Below, piece by piece: positions 46,401 to 61,400 of a DNA stretch of 64,000 nucleotides. The DNA lies in assembly GCA_964017235.1 (NCBI GenBank), contig OZ024928.1:154404881-154468880 (forward strand), given 5' to 3'. Under the pieces are notes generated by a model. That model was not told the origin of the DNA and ran no database searches. It was given only the letters and a program-made list of their open reading frames with translations. Source of the DNA: Sabellastarte sp. h YS-2021. Taxonomy: Eukaryota > Annelida > Polychaeta > Sabellida > Sabellidae. Every line of letters begins with the position of its first letter. The first letter of the stretch is position 1. Position numbers and translations under genes: made by a program.

Positions 46401-49400
46401 ACTTGCTTCCCTTGGGAAGTTTATTTCTTCTGGGACTGAACTCAGCCCCTCTCTCTCTATCTTTCCCTTCTCAAACCGACTCTGGAAGGAAAGAAAAAGG
46501 GGGGGGCAACGTCGGTAGACTCCCGGTTAACCGGTGAGTTAGTGGCCGACCTTGACCTGTCAGGGTTCTCTGACCCTAGGTCAAATGGGCCTGTACAATT
46601 TTGTTTTGTTATGAGTTCACAGAAGTCCCTAGCTGCTTACCCGCCTACCAAGCGGTAGTTATTCAGCAATTGTCCATTGGATAGGATGTATTAACGCAAT
46701 AAAATTGCAAATTTAATAAGTAAATTAAATTTTTATAAGTTAATACCCTATCCAATGGACAGGCAAGGCCCTCCCAACCGACCCCGCTACCAGCTTGCTA
46801 GGGGTCTAAATCGTTTTAGACAACGAAAAAGATGAACTGACGTCACTCTGTCTGGACAGGAAGCAAGTATGATGCGCCACCTAGCGAATGCACACTACTG
46901 ACCGGTCCTGCCAGTATTATATACAGGACGTCTTTTTCTGGCGTTTGGCGGGACCGGTCGTGCCGACCGGTAAAGCAATTGTCCATTGGATAGGGTATTA
47001 ACTTATAAAAATTTAATTTACTTATTAAATTTGCAAAATTATGTGGTTTCTTACTTAAGTTAATTGTATCCACCGGATGCATCTGGTGGGTGCTTTGGTT
47101 TAGTGTTTGCTATCATGCTGCCGCACATGGAGAAATTTTTGACAATGCTCTCAGCGGAAAACTACACCAGCTAGCGTTACTAAATTTGCAGGATATCTTC
47201 ATTGGGTGTTAAACTTCTCTGAGATTGAAAGTAGCCTCGTTCTGAAAAACAAGATTGCCACCCTGTGCATTTCTTGGAAAATTATCTACCTTTTTCTACT
47301 GGCTGATTCTTGTAACTAAAAGGTTGAGTGTTGTCATAGGTCATATGTATAACAGATGTATATATCTTCTGCAAGCATCCAGACATTGACCTAGAGGCTC
47401 TTCATTCAAGGTCATCCACAGAGTGCCAAAGCACCCCAAATAGCAGACTTTACAAGTGACTATATCTCTCTCGTATTATTGATCCTAAAGGTTTAGCATG
47501 TAAAGCCAATCTGTAGGAAATCATGGGCTGGGAATCTTCTGATGTGGTCAGATTTGACCTTAGGCCCTTTCTTCAAGGTCAAAGGAGGATAACCAAACTT
47601 AAACATGCATATAACTCAAATATTAGTGGTCCTAGAGGTTTGCAATGTGAAACCAGCCAATAGAAAATCATGGACTATGAATCTTCTGATGTGTGATTTT
47701 AACTTGGGCCAAATCCTTCGTCAAATGAGGGTAGCCAAAGTTAAAAGTGTTTATAACTCACTTATTATTGATCCTAGAGTTTTGCAATGTGAAACCAACC
47801 TGTAGGAAATCATGGGCCAGGAATCTTCTGATGTGTGATTTGACCTTGGCTCCCTCCTTCAAGATCAAACGAGGATAGCCAAAGTTAAAAGTGTTTATAA
47901 CTCACTTATTATTGATCCTAGAGTTTTGCAATGTGAAACCAACGTGTAGGAAATCATGGGCCAGGAATCTTCTGATGTGTGATTTGACCTTGGGTCCCTC
48001 CTTCAAGATCAAACGAGGATAGCCAAAGTCAAAAGTGTTTATAACTCACTTATTATTGATCCTAGAGTTGTGCAATGTGAAACCAACCTATACGAAATCA
48101 TGGGCCAGGAATCTTCTGATGTGGTCAGACTTTACCTTGGGGCACTTTTTCAAGTTTAAACGAGGGTAGCCAAACTCTGAAGTGCTTCTAACTCACTTAT
48201 AATTGCTCCTAGAGGTCTTGGTTGTGTAACCAACCTATACGAAATCATGGACTAGGAATCTTCTGATGTACTACTGCTCACTGGCTTTGGTGAGTTGTCT
48301 TTCTGGTGGATACAATTTGCATCGGTTCTTCGGTGCGCTAGGTCGAATTAAATATTCTTCTTACGTACGCCAAAAATCAAGACTTTATTTTGAGGATAAA
48401 ATTGTGTTTGAGGGCTATAAAGTCCCCGCTTAGGGATTTTCTTCTACGTTTTTCACATATTTGGCCCTGTAATTTGGAAGTGGTAATTCTGGTGAGTCTC
48501 AAATTGTACTAGATATTGCTTTTATATGTAATCTCTGTGTGTGGAAAATTTGAGGTCTGTAGCTTTAATTTCAAGGTCACTTTAGGGTCTCAAAATTGCC
48601 CACATAGAAAGAAATTATGTACTTTTTGCCACTTTTAAGCCCTGTAGCTTTCAAACTATGTCTCTTATCTAGGTGAAATATCACCCGGAATATATTAATA
48701 TGTAATTCTTCTTACATGTGCCAAAAATCTAAATGCTGAAACGGGGTGTACATGTAGCTGATATTCAAAATGTTATAAAAGTTTATAAAGATAAGTTACA
48801 AACTATACATAGCAATAAATCAAAACATTGATATGGACTGAAGCAATCTCCAAAACTTTTTGCAGATTTTAAGTACTAAAAAAATGATCCAATATGAAAT
48901 GTTCAAAACTGCAAAAAAAAATTCTTGACAGTGACAAAACCGATTGAGCATTGTAAGAACTAAATGTTAATGTATATGGTTAAAAGAATTTCTCATGACA
49001 CTTGTTAAACCCTTTCCTTTCGTGAGTATAATTTTCATGGGTCCAATATTAGTAATACATGATTTATAATTAGATTGCTTCAGGAAAGTTAACAGATCTG
49101 CTTCACTTATCTCTCATTTGAATGCCTGGCTGTCCCAAGTGAATCCTAGAAATTTTCAAAAATAAAAATATAATAAAAAATATAACCTGTAATATTGAGA
49201 CAGTGTTACAGTTTTATATCTAGGGAAATCATTATTTTTTTAAATAATAACTAAGTAATCTTAATGTGATTGTAACTTATGTTTTCTTCAATTTGTATCG
49301 TAAATTGAATTAAATAGTCGATGATAGAAGCCTCGCACACTTGGAATTTTTAGTGCTGCAAAACAGATGATTATTTTTGAAATGGTCACAGCAGTATATG

Positions 49401-52400
49401 TATCTTAGATACGTTGGTGTCAACTGCTTCCTATATTTCTTGATAGCTTTACAGAATAAGTTTCAGAAGCAGTGGTACAGTAAGTTATGGATAAGTTTAG
49501 TGGTTAAACTTAGTTACTCTTTTTTTGTAGTACAGCGGATGCTTCCGCTTTAACTTCTGGCAATATGGAGCATGGAAAGAAGTTGTCATTGATGATCGTT
49601 TACCAACATACAATGGCAAACTTGTCTTTATGCATTCAACTGAAAACAATGAATTTTGGAGTGCTCTGTTGGAGAAAGCCTATGCCAAGTAAGTCAATTT
49701 CAGTGGTATTTAACAAAGGATATGCAGTCCACATAACTTATAGGGTAATGTTTTTACAGCCCTCTGCCCCAGCGGAAATTACCATTGAAAAGTTGAACAG
49801 CTCATGCTCAGAGAATCACATATATAACAGTCCAAGACAAAGCAAGTTCATTGACTTGCACTTTAACCAAATGGCTTCGATGTTTATTTTTAAGTGTGAG
49901 CCTCGCTAGAGCTTGCGCTTCTACAGATCACTTTTTTTTTTGTCTCCGGACTTTGATGATATTGACAACACCTATGGATTATCAATTTGCCTCTCTCGCT
50001 CTCCAATAGCTAAAAGGACACATGTCCTTTTGGCTTTCTCCCATACATATGTCCTTCTTGCATCAGACTTTCAGAAATTGTGGCACAGAGTGATGACTAT
50101 TTGTCTGCTCACTGAAGTTAAACGGCAATGAGCTGTGTTGGTACTTACATGGCTCTCAGTTCGGGACCAGCTGTGAGATGTATCTAAGTTGGAATTTCTT
50201 TCTGTCACAAGACTTTTGAGAATTCTGGGGCACTACTCCTGTCTCTGATGGCTTTGCGCTCGGGCTAGGGGACCAAAACACCTTTTGGCCTTGTTTTCAA
50301 TCCACTTTACTAATGTCTCCCTCTTCTAGACACATTAGATTAGTGTAAGACTGACCCGCATCTGCTGTCTACAAACTGGGTATCCACTGACTTATTGAAT
50401 AGTTATTATACCCAAATTTAAAACACGAGGTCATCTTGTTTAGCTTGTATGAGCTTAATTTGAAATCTTTTCCAACTCATTAGTTTGTTGGATCAGGAGA
50501 TATAAAAAAATATATCTTAGCCTTATATTATGGTATATTATCATTGTATATTGAACCAAGATGACAAAACCTAGATGGTTCTGAGAAGCATGAAACATAA
50601 TTTTTGTGTCAGCTTGCAAAAGTTGCTGGCATAGTCATGATCTTGCTGGAATCGTATACATATCTTTCTCCTAAATGCCAGCAGTGATGCTGATTATTTT
50701 TTCAAATAGAATTTTAAAATAATGCATGTTATTTTTTAATAATGGAGCATATCATTATTACCTAAATGTGTCAGTATGAATAAAAAAAAGAGTAGGAAGT
50801 AGATCTGATTGTGATCTCATTTTTCAATCTTTTGGGCCCACCACTGTCCAGATATTTAGGGCTCTAATATTGGTCGTTAAAAACATTTTTGTAACTTTGT
50901 GGTAGTTTTAAAATGTGTAAATTTTTTGAAAATGGTAACAAATATAGCAATTTCAATATCATTACATTTCATTACACCATGGCAATGATTGGAGAGATTT
51001 CTTGTGAACCGTGTATCACAAGAACTTTTACACAAGTCTTTTAAAACTTTAAAGTGTATATTCTTTTTACAAAAGCTAGCCTTGGCATCATTTTGGCCTC
51101 ATTTTGAAAAACAGGATGGTTGCTAATTTGCTATGGTCATTCTTTCAAAATAATCAACCTGTTTGTACTGACAAACTAGTCAGTACAGCCTCGAAATGTT
51201 GAATCTCTTTTAAGGTGATATGTTAAACTAATATATATATTGATGTCCTCTCTATGCATAACTTGATTATTATTCATCCAAGAGGTTTAGGACCTCAAAC
51301 GAGCCAGTAAGAAATTACAGGCTGGGGATTTTTTAATGTGGTCAGATTTGACCTTGGACCCCTCATAGAAGGTCACGTAAAAGTAGCCAAACTTTAATAT
51401 GCTTATGAATAATATGCCAGCATATAGGAAGTAGTGAGCAGGGATTCTTTTTATGTGCTCACTGTTGACCTTGAATCCCTCCTTTGAGGTCAAATGAAAT
51501 GTAGCCAACCTTAAAGGCGTTTATAGCTCACAAATTAATGGTCCAAGATGATTGACATGTGTCATTATCCTGTGTTTTAATTACTTTAATACGTGTTTGT
51601 TCCACTGTTTGTAATGTACCAACTGTTATGTATTGTATATAAGATTGTTTTATGTGAAAACTCAAGAGTTTAGCATAAATGCTTGCAGTGCCAAGACTTA
51701 TCTTGTCTGAATTTTAACATTAATAAAGTTCCAAAGAAACCCACCAAATAACACAGCTTCTGAAATTATATTCTGGGATTCTTTTTATATGGTCAGATTT
51801 GACTTCGGACCTCTCCTTCCAGTACAAATGAGTGAAGTCAAATGTGCTTATAACTCACTTATTGTTGGTCCTATGGGATTAAACTTCCGATGTCTGATTT
51901 CAAACATATTCCTGACTTTTATGCAAGCAACTGGTACAGGTGAATTGGTCCAGCTGTTTCCCAGAAATGTCAGGTGACACCGTTTTTGAAGGCATTGTAC
52001 TAAGTCAATGTCATTTTGTTCTTTGAATGTGTTAGCAGTTTCTTTGCAGCTGTAAAATATGTTTACCTAGGAGGGTACATAAGAGTGCTATTCATTTTAG
52101 GCAAACTGTTCAATCTTCTTCCCAGAAATAGCAGTTGATATAGTGTCTAGAGGGAACTCAACCTCAAGACATGTTCCAATTCTTACTTTCAGTTATATCA
52201 GGTCTACTTTCTGTGAAACAGTTCTATGTTTCTGTGTCAACTAGATTGATGGGCTCTTATGAGGCATTGAAAGGTGGACAGACATGTGAGGCCATGGAAG
52301 ATTTTACTGGTGGTGTTACTGAGATGATTGACCTGACCAAGGCACCGGAGAATCTCTTCAAAATCATGTTGCAGGCACATGCCAGAAGTTCTCTTATGGG

Positions 52401-55400
52401 CTGTTCTATTGAGGTATGTTGTATTACCTTTGATCTTATTAAAAATGATGTTCTTAAGTCTGTGTTAAAGTTGAGCGGTTGGTCTTTGTTAAAATGGTTT
52501 TATGTCATGATTCATAAAACATATCATAAAACTTCAGTAATAAATACCAGTGGGCTTTGCATTTCTGTACACAAACAGCATTTACAATAATTAAAAGTAT
52601 TGATTAACATTTTTCACTTAAGTCTAGCAACTACCTTAAAATGTATAATTAGGCGGGTTGCATGTAGCCAACCCACCTATTAGATTGATGTGTCCGACAT
52701 CCGTCCATCTGTCCGTCAACATTTTCGTTTTCTATGTTTAGTTGTTTTCAAAGACCGGTTCACTGGAACCTTGCCTTGAGTATTGAACTGAATCGTTTTG
52801 TTTCCGAGTAACCGAAGAATTGTTGCAGCCCTTCTTCTCCAAAACTACAAGGCACAGAGATATGCTGTTTTTTTTAAAAGATACCTTAACTATCGAGGAT
52901 GAAGAATTGTTCAAGGCATGCAGATCTGTTCGTTCGTCTGTTCCCTAGAGCCATTACAAGTCAGGTACCCCCACCCAAAGTGAGAAAATTTCAACACTTT
53001 ATCACAGTTTTCTCATTCACTATTGCAGGGATTTTTCTCATATCTTGCACTTTTGTACTGGGCCACTAGTAGATTACCTTGTGTGAGTATTAGACCGGGA
53101 TCTGCCCTAATTTTTAAAAAATTTTTTCATCAGCTGACATTATGTCATCACTCTGCGGCGTGGGCTTAATTTTTTATTATTAATTTTAAAATAATTTTTA
53201 ATGCAATAAAATTCATGAAATCATGCACTAAAACACTTATAACTTGAAAAATATTGCAGTTAGAGCATTTTGTTAAAATATGTTATTCAAGTACATTTGT
53301 CATAGCTACAACATGGTGAGTAACTTGAATGTCTATCCCAATAGCTAAGTGAGTAATAGCTACTTTCTGATTTTTCAGTACCTCCCATGATGAGTAAAAT
53401 CACCTATACCGTAAATGACCTATTTAGTGCACAGTGCGCTAAGGAAAGACTATTTTTGTTCAATATTTGGTGGATAAAAATTCCCCTTTTTGCGCATCCA
53501 TCATGAAATACTTTCCGGGATGAAGTATAGGTCAATCCGGTAAGAATAACGGTGTTTCGACATTTAGAATCTACTAAAAATACCCACTTCCTGTAAATAT
53601 GTTGGTACGCATAAGTCATGACAATAATTTCAATTTATTAAGTAAAAATACGTACAGTATATAAAAAATATGTGGCTATTATGCACTGTCACTGACGATA
53701 TTGCTGGGAAAAGAGTGCGGTTACAAGGGCGGATGTGCTAAATAGGTCATTTACGGTAACTTGAAAACTGTTGCATATACAGAATTTTGTATAAATATGT
53801 TATTCAGCTACTTTTGGGTCAGCTACAGCATAGTAAAATTTCAGACCTGTAGCTCAGTGTATAGCTGAGTAATAGCTACTTTGAGGTTATCACTGTTGAG
53901 TAAATCAGTTCTAACTTGAAAACTATTGCATTTAGAGTATTTGTTTAAATATGTTATTCGCCTAATTTTTGGTCAGCTATAACATAGTGAAATTGCAGAC
54001 CTGTAGCTCATTACATAGCTGAGCAATAGCTATTTTCAGATTCTTACTGTTGAGTAAATCAGTTATAACTATGTTGTTCACCTACTTTGGGGTTAGCTAT
54101 AACATAGTGAAATTACAGACCTGTAGCTCATAGCACAGCTGAGCAATAGCTATTTTCAGGTACTGACTATTGAGTAAATCAGTTGTAACTTGAAAAATAT
54201 TGTATTTGGAGTATTTTGTTAAAATATGTTGTTCACCTACTTTTGGGTCAGCTATAACATTGTAAAGTTGCACACCTGTAGCTCATTGCATAGCTGAGCA
54301 ATAGCTACTTTGAGGTTTTCTCTTGTTGAGTAAATAAGTTGTAACTTGAAAACTATTGCATTTAGAGAATTTTCATTAAATATCTTAATCATTTACTTTT
54401 GAATTAGCTGTAACATAGTAAAATTGCAGTTGTGTACGGCATAGCGGAGTAAAAGCTATTCTCAGGTCTTCACTGTTGAGTAAATCAGTTTTAACTTGAA
54501 AACTATTGCATTTAGAGTATTTTGTTTAAATATGTTGTGCATCTACTTTTGGGTCAGCTATAACATAGTAAAGTTGCAGACCTGTAGCTCATTGCATAGC
54601 TGAGCAATAGCTACTTTAAGGTTTTCTCTGTTCAGTAAACCATTTGCAACTTGAAAACTATAGCTATTCTCAGGTTCTCACTGTTGAGTAAATCAGTTTT
54701 AACTTGAAAAATGATTTAAGTATTTTCTTTAAATCTGTTGTTCACCTACTTTTAGGTCAGCTTTAACATAGTGAATTTGCAAACCTGTATATCATGGCAT
54801 AGCTGAGCAATAGCTCCTTTCAGGTTTTTTCACTGTTGAGAAAATAGGATGTGACTTGAAAACTATTGCATTTAGAGTAATCTGTTTAATTTTGTTGTTG
54901 ATATACTTATGGGTCAGCTGTAACATAGTGAAATTGTAGACTTGTAGCTCCTTGCATAGCTGAGTAATAGCTACTTTCAGGTTCTCACTGTTGAGTAAAT
55001 TAGTTGTAACTTGAGAACTCTTTCATTTATAGTATTTTTTTTAGATATGTTATTCACATACTTTTGCGTGAGCTATACCATATTAAAATTGCAGCCCTTT
55101 AACTGATTGCATAGCTGAGCATAAGCTACTTTCAGATTCTCACTGTTGAGTAAATCAGTTGTAACTTGAAAAATATTGTATTTGTAGTATTTTCTTTTAA
55201 TATGTTTTTAACCTATTTTTTACACCTTAACAGTTACCTTGTTACTTTCCTTTTCAATACCATTTCCAGGGCACAACTTTTGTGTTCTTTTCTTCTGTCA
55301 CTTCTACTCTGAAACTCAAAACACGCAGTCAGCTGACACAGAGCCTGTTCACAGGCACTGATTGCTTGTTCTGTATATTCTGAGAAAGAAAAAGCAACAA

Positions 55401-58400
55401 AAAACAGTCTGAAGTTTGACTTCAGTAAGTTGTAAGACAGAGGGACCATGTACTTTTTGATTAGATTTCTTAGATTTCTTAGATGTCTGTTTAGCGGAGT
55501 TAAAAGATGTAATATTTTATAGGAATAAAAGGACATATTCAAGTGCTGTATGATGGTTTTAAACTATCGATCGGCTGTGTTAAAGCCACGAAGCCCGAAG
55601 GGCTGAGTGCTTTAATACAGCGGATCGATAGTTTAAAACCATCATAAAGCATGAGAATTTGTCTTTTATTCCTATTCTAAAATGGTTACACTAATATTTT
55701 GGTCAAAATAAGCAGTAAATCTTATGCAAAATTCAAAACAAATCCAGCGCCATGTTGGCTGTTCCATTAACTAAACGTGCTTAGTGATGGATGTGCAAAC
55801 GTCCTTTTGGTTAAAATCCCCCACAGAATTCTGTAATGTCATATTAATGAGTAGTCGATCTTTAAATGGAATATTGATAAAAATCCCCACTAAATTATTT
55901 ATCTTTATGTTTGCTGCATATAATTTACGTTTTATTTTACCGTGAGTTGTTTGTTTACATTTGTACGCAAAGGGATGATGTACGTAGAATTCAACAGTGT
56001 TACTTTATTTACCGTTCTATATTCGCGATTTCTGAATTGTGCAAAAGACGTGTCCAAGGTCACTGCGCAGCCTACCATTTTAGAATATCTGTTCTACTAC
56101 AACATTCTAACTAAAAATATTTATTAATGCATTTCTTAATGCATCAGACATTTTTTTCATCTGTTCTATGGGATATTGGGAGAGACATTACAGTAAACAC
56201 AATTAACTCAGAATAGATGATGCCAGACTGATAACAAAAGTAAAGCATATATGTGAACTGTTTGCAATCTGTGATAAGAATTGTTAAGCAAGCCAATTTT
56301 TTTAGTATTCACACACCATCAGCATACTGTTTTATAAAACAAGCTATAAGTGGGACAAAAGCCTATATTTATCACATTTTATAAAGTAACTGCCACACTT
56401 TCTTTCAAGTTATAGGTATAGCTCTGAAAGGAAAAAAAGCTCATGGAATTGTTAAGTAAAGTCTCTGTCACTTGACCTGTTATCTGAATATTCTATTTTA
56501 TGAACTAACTTTCATTCTCCTACCTCCCTACTTCCTACTGTAATTTCTAAAGTACCCGTTCTATTTTAAAAAATCTCTTCTAAGCTGAATTTAAAATTAC
56601 TAGTACCTTCCCAGGATGCTCCATTAATAAATGCAACACAGTACTAGGCTATCCTACACTGTACTGAGGTCCTTGGTGGTTAGGAAATTTGGCATCTAAT
56701 CATCTGTCTCCTGTTGGTGCTTTTAATTCCCATTCTTGGCAATTCTAAGGGCCTGTCTTAGACCCAATGGGACCCTGGCTGTTCAATGGAATGCAAAACC
56801 CCAAACTTTAGCTTTATAATGCACTGCTTGTGATGTGCTTCGTATTGAATGGATTTTATCATAGGGGTCAAATTTCTGCCAAGTTTCATAAAATTAAAGT
56901 ATTCACATTCAGGAACTTAATGCTTTGCCAGTTAAGTGCTTCATTTGTTTAACTTTGAGCCTCCTTTCTACACAATGCTGTCTGTATATATTGTCTGCGA
57001 TATTCAGTGTCTTGTTTGTGCATATAATACTAGTATTAGAACCCCCTGTGAATTACAGCCCAGGGGCCTGTACATGGAAGCATTAATAAAATAGCAAACT
57101 AACTAATGCTTAATGAGAGTGCAATGACACTTTTACTAAGGTTTTTAGGGAGTAAATTGCAGCATTCTTTGAATAGCAGTAACACTGTCAGTAGTTGTTA
57201 CATTGTTGTTAGAGATTTCCTCCAGATTATAAATGTTAATTGAAATGTCTCAATTATTGTTAAGTTTATGTAAATTACACATCACTTGACTGTACAACTC
57301 TTCAATAGTTTTATTTTACACAATAATGATAACTTTATAGTGAGTTGGATATACAGAAATAAAGGGTTAAATAACTAATACTTAACGACAGGGTCTGAGT
57401 TATCTTTAAATTTGAGGTATTTTTTACGAAAATATAACCAACAGTGAACCACACAAAGGTTTTGCTTTACACAATTTTGTTAACTTATAGTCATCTAAGA
57501 GTTAACAAATTCGTTGGAAGGCATATTCATTTCAAGCTAATTTTTTAATCTAACTGATACATACTACAGTGAGGAGGCAAAATCTATATCTTAAAACATT
57601 TTTATTTTGTTGCAATCTTGGATATTTTGACTCTTCAATATTTTTTAGAAATAAAGTATGATTCAGACATAGTAATAAATAAAGCAATTTGGGGTTGATT
57701 TTCAACATCACAAGGTATTTTTGAGTGTTTAGAATCTGTTAATGAAGATAATAAGCACTATGAAAGTATGATTATATTATAGAACTTTTTCAGAATTTTC
57801 AAAAATCCTAACATAGTGGAGAGAGTAGGAGACAGTGAATCTGAGCTCATTTTCATACTGGTACTCAGGAGTTTTGATTGATTTATTTATTTGGGGTTCT
57901 ACATAGCTTTCAACACTGTACATTTCATATCACGAGGGTTAGTTGAAAGGGCAGAGGAAACTATACAGTTGGTCAAGGATCTGGATATAGGTCGGGGGTG
58001 GGGGGTTAATTTGGTACACTGACACCATATGAACAGACCTTCATAAATGATTTGATAAAGAAACCCTTTTCAGAAGTGTCAGTGAAACATGAACAGTCTG
58101 TAGTTAAGTGGGGTCTGTTCATTACTGAATTGTTGATGAAAATTGCATTTTTGGCTAAGTCAAATAAATGGGCCTGTATTTGGTACATTTTCTTGAAAAT
58201 GGACCACAGTACATTTCCTTATACATTGATGAATTTTATATGCCGTATTGAACAGCTGGTATTGAATACATTGTATTCTCTTTGTTTCCATTCAACATAT
58301 TATATTTTGATAGTACACTGAAGCCAAAATAAATATCTATATTCAGTGTGACTGACCACATAACAGCAAAACAGGAGAATTTAATTATATTTTTACTATG

Positions 58401-61400
58401 AATTATTATGTAAAATTTTAATTTCAGCAGATTTTAACAACTTTACAGTATTATGAAGAATTCTAACTATCTTTGAATTGGTAAGAAATATAGGAATTTT
58501 GAACTCATTTTCAGCCCGCAGGGCTCTAGAGCACTGGGATGCATTGCCTTTAATACTTTGGATAGCCATCTTGTTTTACTAAAACTGTTTCCTAGAGACG
58601 TCATCTGATACGGTACCACTGTATCCTTGTTTATGAGATTGGTAGGAGAAATATAGTTAGTACATACATTTGAAATGTATCTCAAACCACTTTAACAGAC
58701 CTTTAATAAGTAATATATTTGATTTTTAAAATAAATTTAAGAAGTGTAACAAAGTGTTTCCATGGTTAAGTATGACTTTATTTAATAAGTAGCTGTAGTG
58801 TTCACCATTCCTTCACCCTTGCCTACTGTGATATGACCTGCACAATGTGTTGAAAGTTGTGCCAAATGAAATACATTTTGCATGTCAAATTGAAATTAAC
58901 CTTTGGTCAGAAATACTCTTATGTTCCTTTTTCTACCAGCTTACTATATTGAAAAAGTACTCGCCATAGCAAAACCCTATCTTGAAAGAAAATCCCCAAA
59001 TCTTCATGGACTTTTATATGTGTATACAGTTATTACAGTACTGCTATAACTTTTTCATTTCACAGGCTCAGCCAAATGAGATTGAGGCAAAACTTGATAA
59101 TGGACTGATTAAGGGCCATGCATACAGTGTGACTGATGTGAGATTGGTAAGTACTTCTGAACACAATTTAGTGGCAAAAATATGGGGGCTGATGTAATAA
59201 ATCCATTGCAAATAACATGCCAAATATCTGTGTAAGTAACGATGATGTTGTTAGAAAGACTTCGCTATACACATTTGAATGTGATAGGTTTCAACCACAT
59301 TAATATTTAAAAACATAATTAAGTGTCCCGCAAGGGATACTTGTTTGTGTATAGGAGGAAATCAGGCTCCGCCAGCTCCGCGTTTTGTTTTCCTTATAAC
59401 TCTGTGACTGTTGGGCGGATTCTTTTCAAATTTGGCAGGTGTATGCAATAGCCACAGGATATCTCTGCAGAGTAGCCATCCCAATTTTCGTCAAAAATAG
59501 CGGCCATTTTGAATTTTAAAATTTTTCGCCAAAAATTGCAAAACACAAAAATGCTTATATCTCGTAAACCGTGTGAGATAGAGCGATTTCGACGAAATTT
59601 TTGACCCACAGGGTATATCAAAGAGTAGCCATCCCAATTTTCCAAAAAGTTTGGTCTCGTCAAAAATGGCAGCCATTTTGAATTTTAAAATTTTTCGCAA
59701 AAAATTGCAAAACACAAAAATGCTTATATCGCGTAAACCGTGTGAGATAGAGCGATTTTGACGAATGTTTTGAGCGACAGGGTATCAATGCAGAGTAGCC
59801 ATCCCAATTTTCAAAAAAATTTTCCCCTCCCCAAACAAGGCAGCCATTTTGAATTTTCAAATTTTTGCCAAAAATGGCAAAACACAAATTTGCTTCTATT
59901 TCCTTAACCTTGCGAGATGAGCGATTTCATCGAAATTTTCGACCCACGGGGTATCTGAGCAATGTACTCTTGGCAATTTTCAAAAATTTTTCCCCTCCCC
60001 AAAAATGGCGGCCATTTTGAATTTTGAAATTTTTGCAAAAAATGGCAAAACACAAATTTGCTTCCATCTCCTTAACCGTGCGAGTTGGAGCCATTTCGTA
60101 AAAATTTTAACCCACAGAGTATCTTTAAATGTACTCTTAGCAATTTCCAAAAAATTTTCCCCTCCCCAAAAATGGCGGCCATTTTGAATTTCAAATTTTG
60201 TCAAAAATGGGAAAAAACAAATTTGCTTCTGTCTCCTTAACCGTGGAAGATGAGTGATTTCGTCGAAATTTTCGACCCAACCAATGCAAAAAGGCACGAA
60301 GCTGAAATAATTTACATAATTGCAAAACATAAAAATGCTTATATCTCGAAAACCGTGCTAGATACGGCAATTTCGACGACTTTTATGACCCACAGGGAAT
60401 CTCTGCGGAGTAGCCATTCCAACTTTCAAAAAAAAATTTGTCTCATCAAAAATGGCGGCCATTTTGAATTTTAAAATTTTTCGCAAAAAATTGCAAAACA
60501 CAAAAATGCTTATATCTTGAACACCATGCTAGATAGAGCGATTTTGACAAAATTTTTGACCCATAGGGCATCCCTGCAAAATAGCCATCTGGATCTAGCT
60601 ATCACAACAGTATAAGGCTATAAGCAGAGCATTTTCTTAATACTTCAGCCCTAAGTTCAGTTAATGTTTAAATTTTTAAAATAAAACTTGGCACAGTTAT
60701 AAAGGTTGCCAGAAGGGACATTCTGATTTTATAGTCAGCTTAAAGTCCCAATATCAATGAAGTTATGGTCACCTTGCAGTGAAAAAAGGAAGTTTTCAGC
60801 CTTCAGCTATCTTATTGTTCAACTGACCTCAGCTAAACTTTGTGCGGATAGCATCCGGTGGATACTATGGATTTGTCTTCGTTACGCCTATGCCGCCGCA
60901 GTGTGTAGAAAGATTTCACCGTTACCGCTCTAACTAAAAAAATATTATAGCTAGCCTTCTCAAATTTGCAGGATATATTCATAACCATAAAATCTTGCCT
61001 GGGAATATTTTTGGCCTCATTTGAAAAACAAGATGGCCGCCACAGACGTTTTTCGACTTTAAACAAGGACTTTTGGTGGCCCTCTAGAGCAAAGGGTATT
61101 ATAGGTAGAGATCTCAAATTCACAGGATATGTTCCTCATTACAAAATCTTGACTGGGAATATTTTTGGCCTCATTTTGAAAAACAAGATGGCCACCACAG
61201 GCGTTTCTTTGCAGTCATGAAAAGTGCTTATATCTCCCTTATTATTGGTCCTAGAGTTTTGGTATGGTAAACCAACCTATAGGAAATCATGGCCTGGGAA
61301 TCTTTTGGTGTGGTCAAATTTGACCTTGGACCCCTCCTTCAAGGTCAAACGAGGATAGCCAAACTTAAAAGTGCTTATAACTTGCTTATTATTGGTCCTA

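Larger units (their letters stand above)
40836..47037 (+). mobile_element. DIRS-type retrotransposon DIRS-B in calpain intron 3
   Basis: This 6.2 kb element is in the same orientation as the gene. It has inverted terminal repeats (40836-41027 and 46823-47037), a long GC-rich leader with ACCGGT-containing repeats, RT, RNase H, methyltransferase-like domain and tyrosine recombinase in order. An internal complementary region (46664-46760) spells the joined ends. The right repeat is about 23 bases longer at its outer end. Coding parts contain several frameshifts, a lost catalytic Asp in RT and a stop in the recombinase. DIRS-A and DIRS-B share domain order but differ in their terminal repeats and leader, so they are different families. 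Confidence 0.92.

Noticed and set aside
49565..49909. Open frame starting inside calpain exon 4 as a separate gene
   Set aside because: It is exon 4 in a shifted frame plus intron sequence; the true exon frame matches calpain and ends at a donor.
52171..52590. A 139-codon single-exon gene
   Set aside because: Only codons between the acceptor at 52244 and donor at 52414 match calpain; the rest is intron read-through.
25054..60500. GCCGCCATTTT words as real YY1 sites
   Set aside because: They are fixed parts of the HINE-3-related unit, and copies decay like the rest of the unit; I saw no sign of selective retention.
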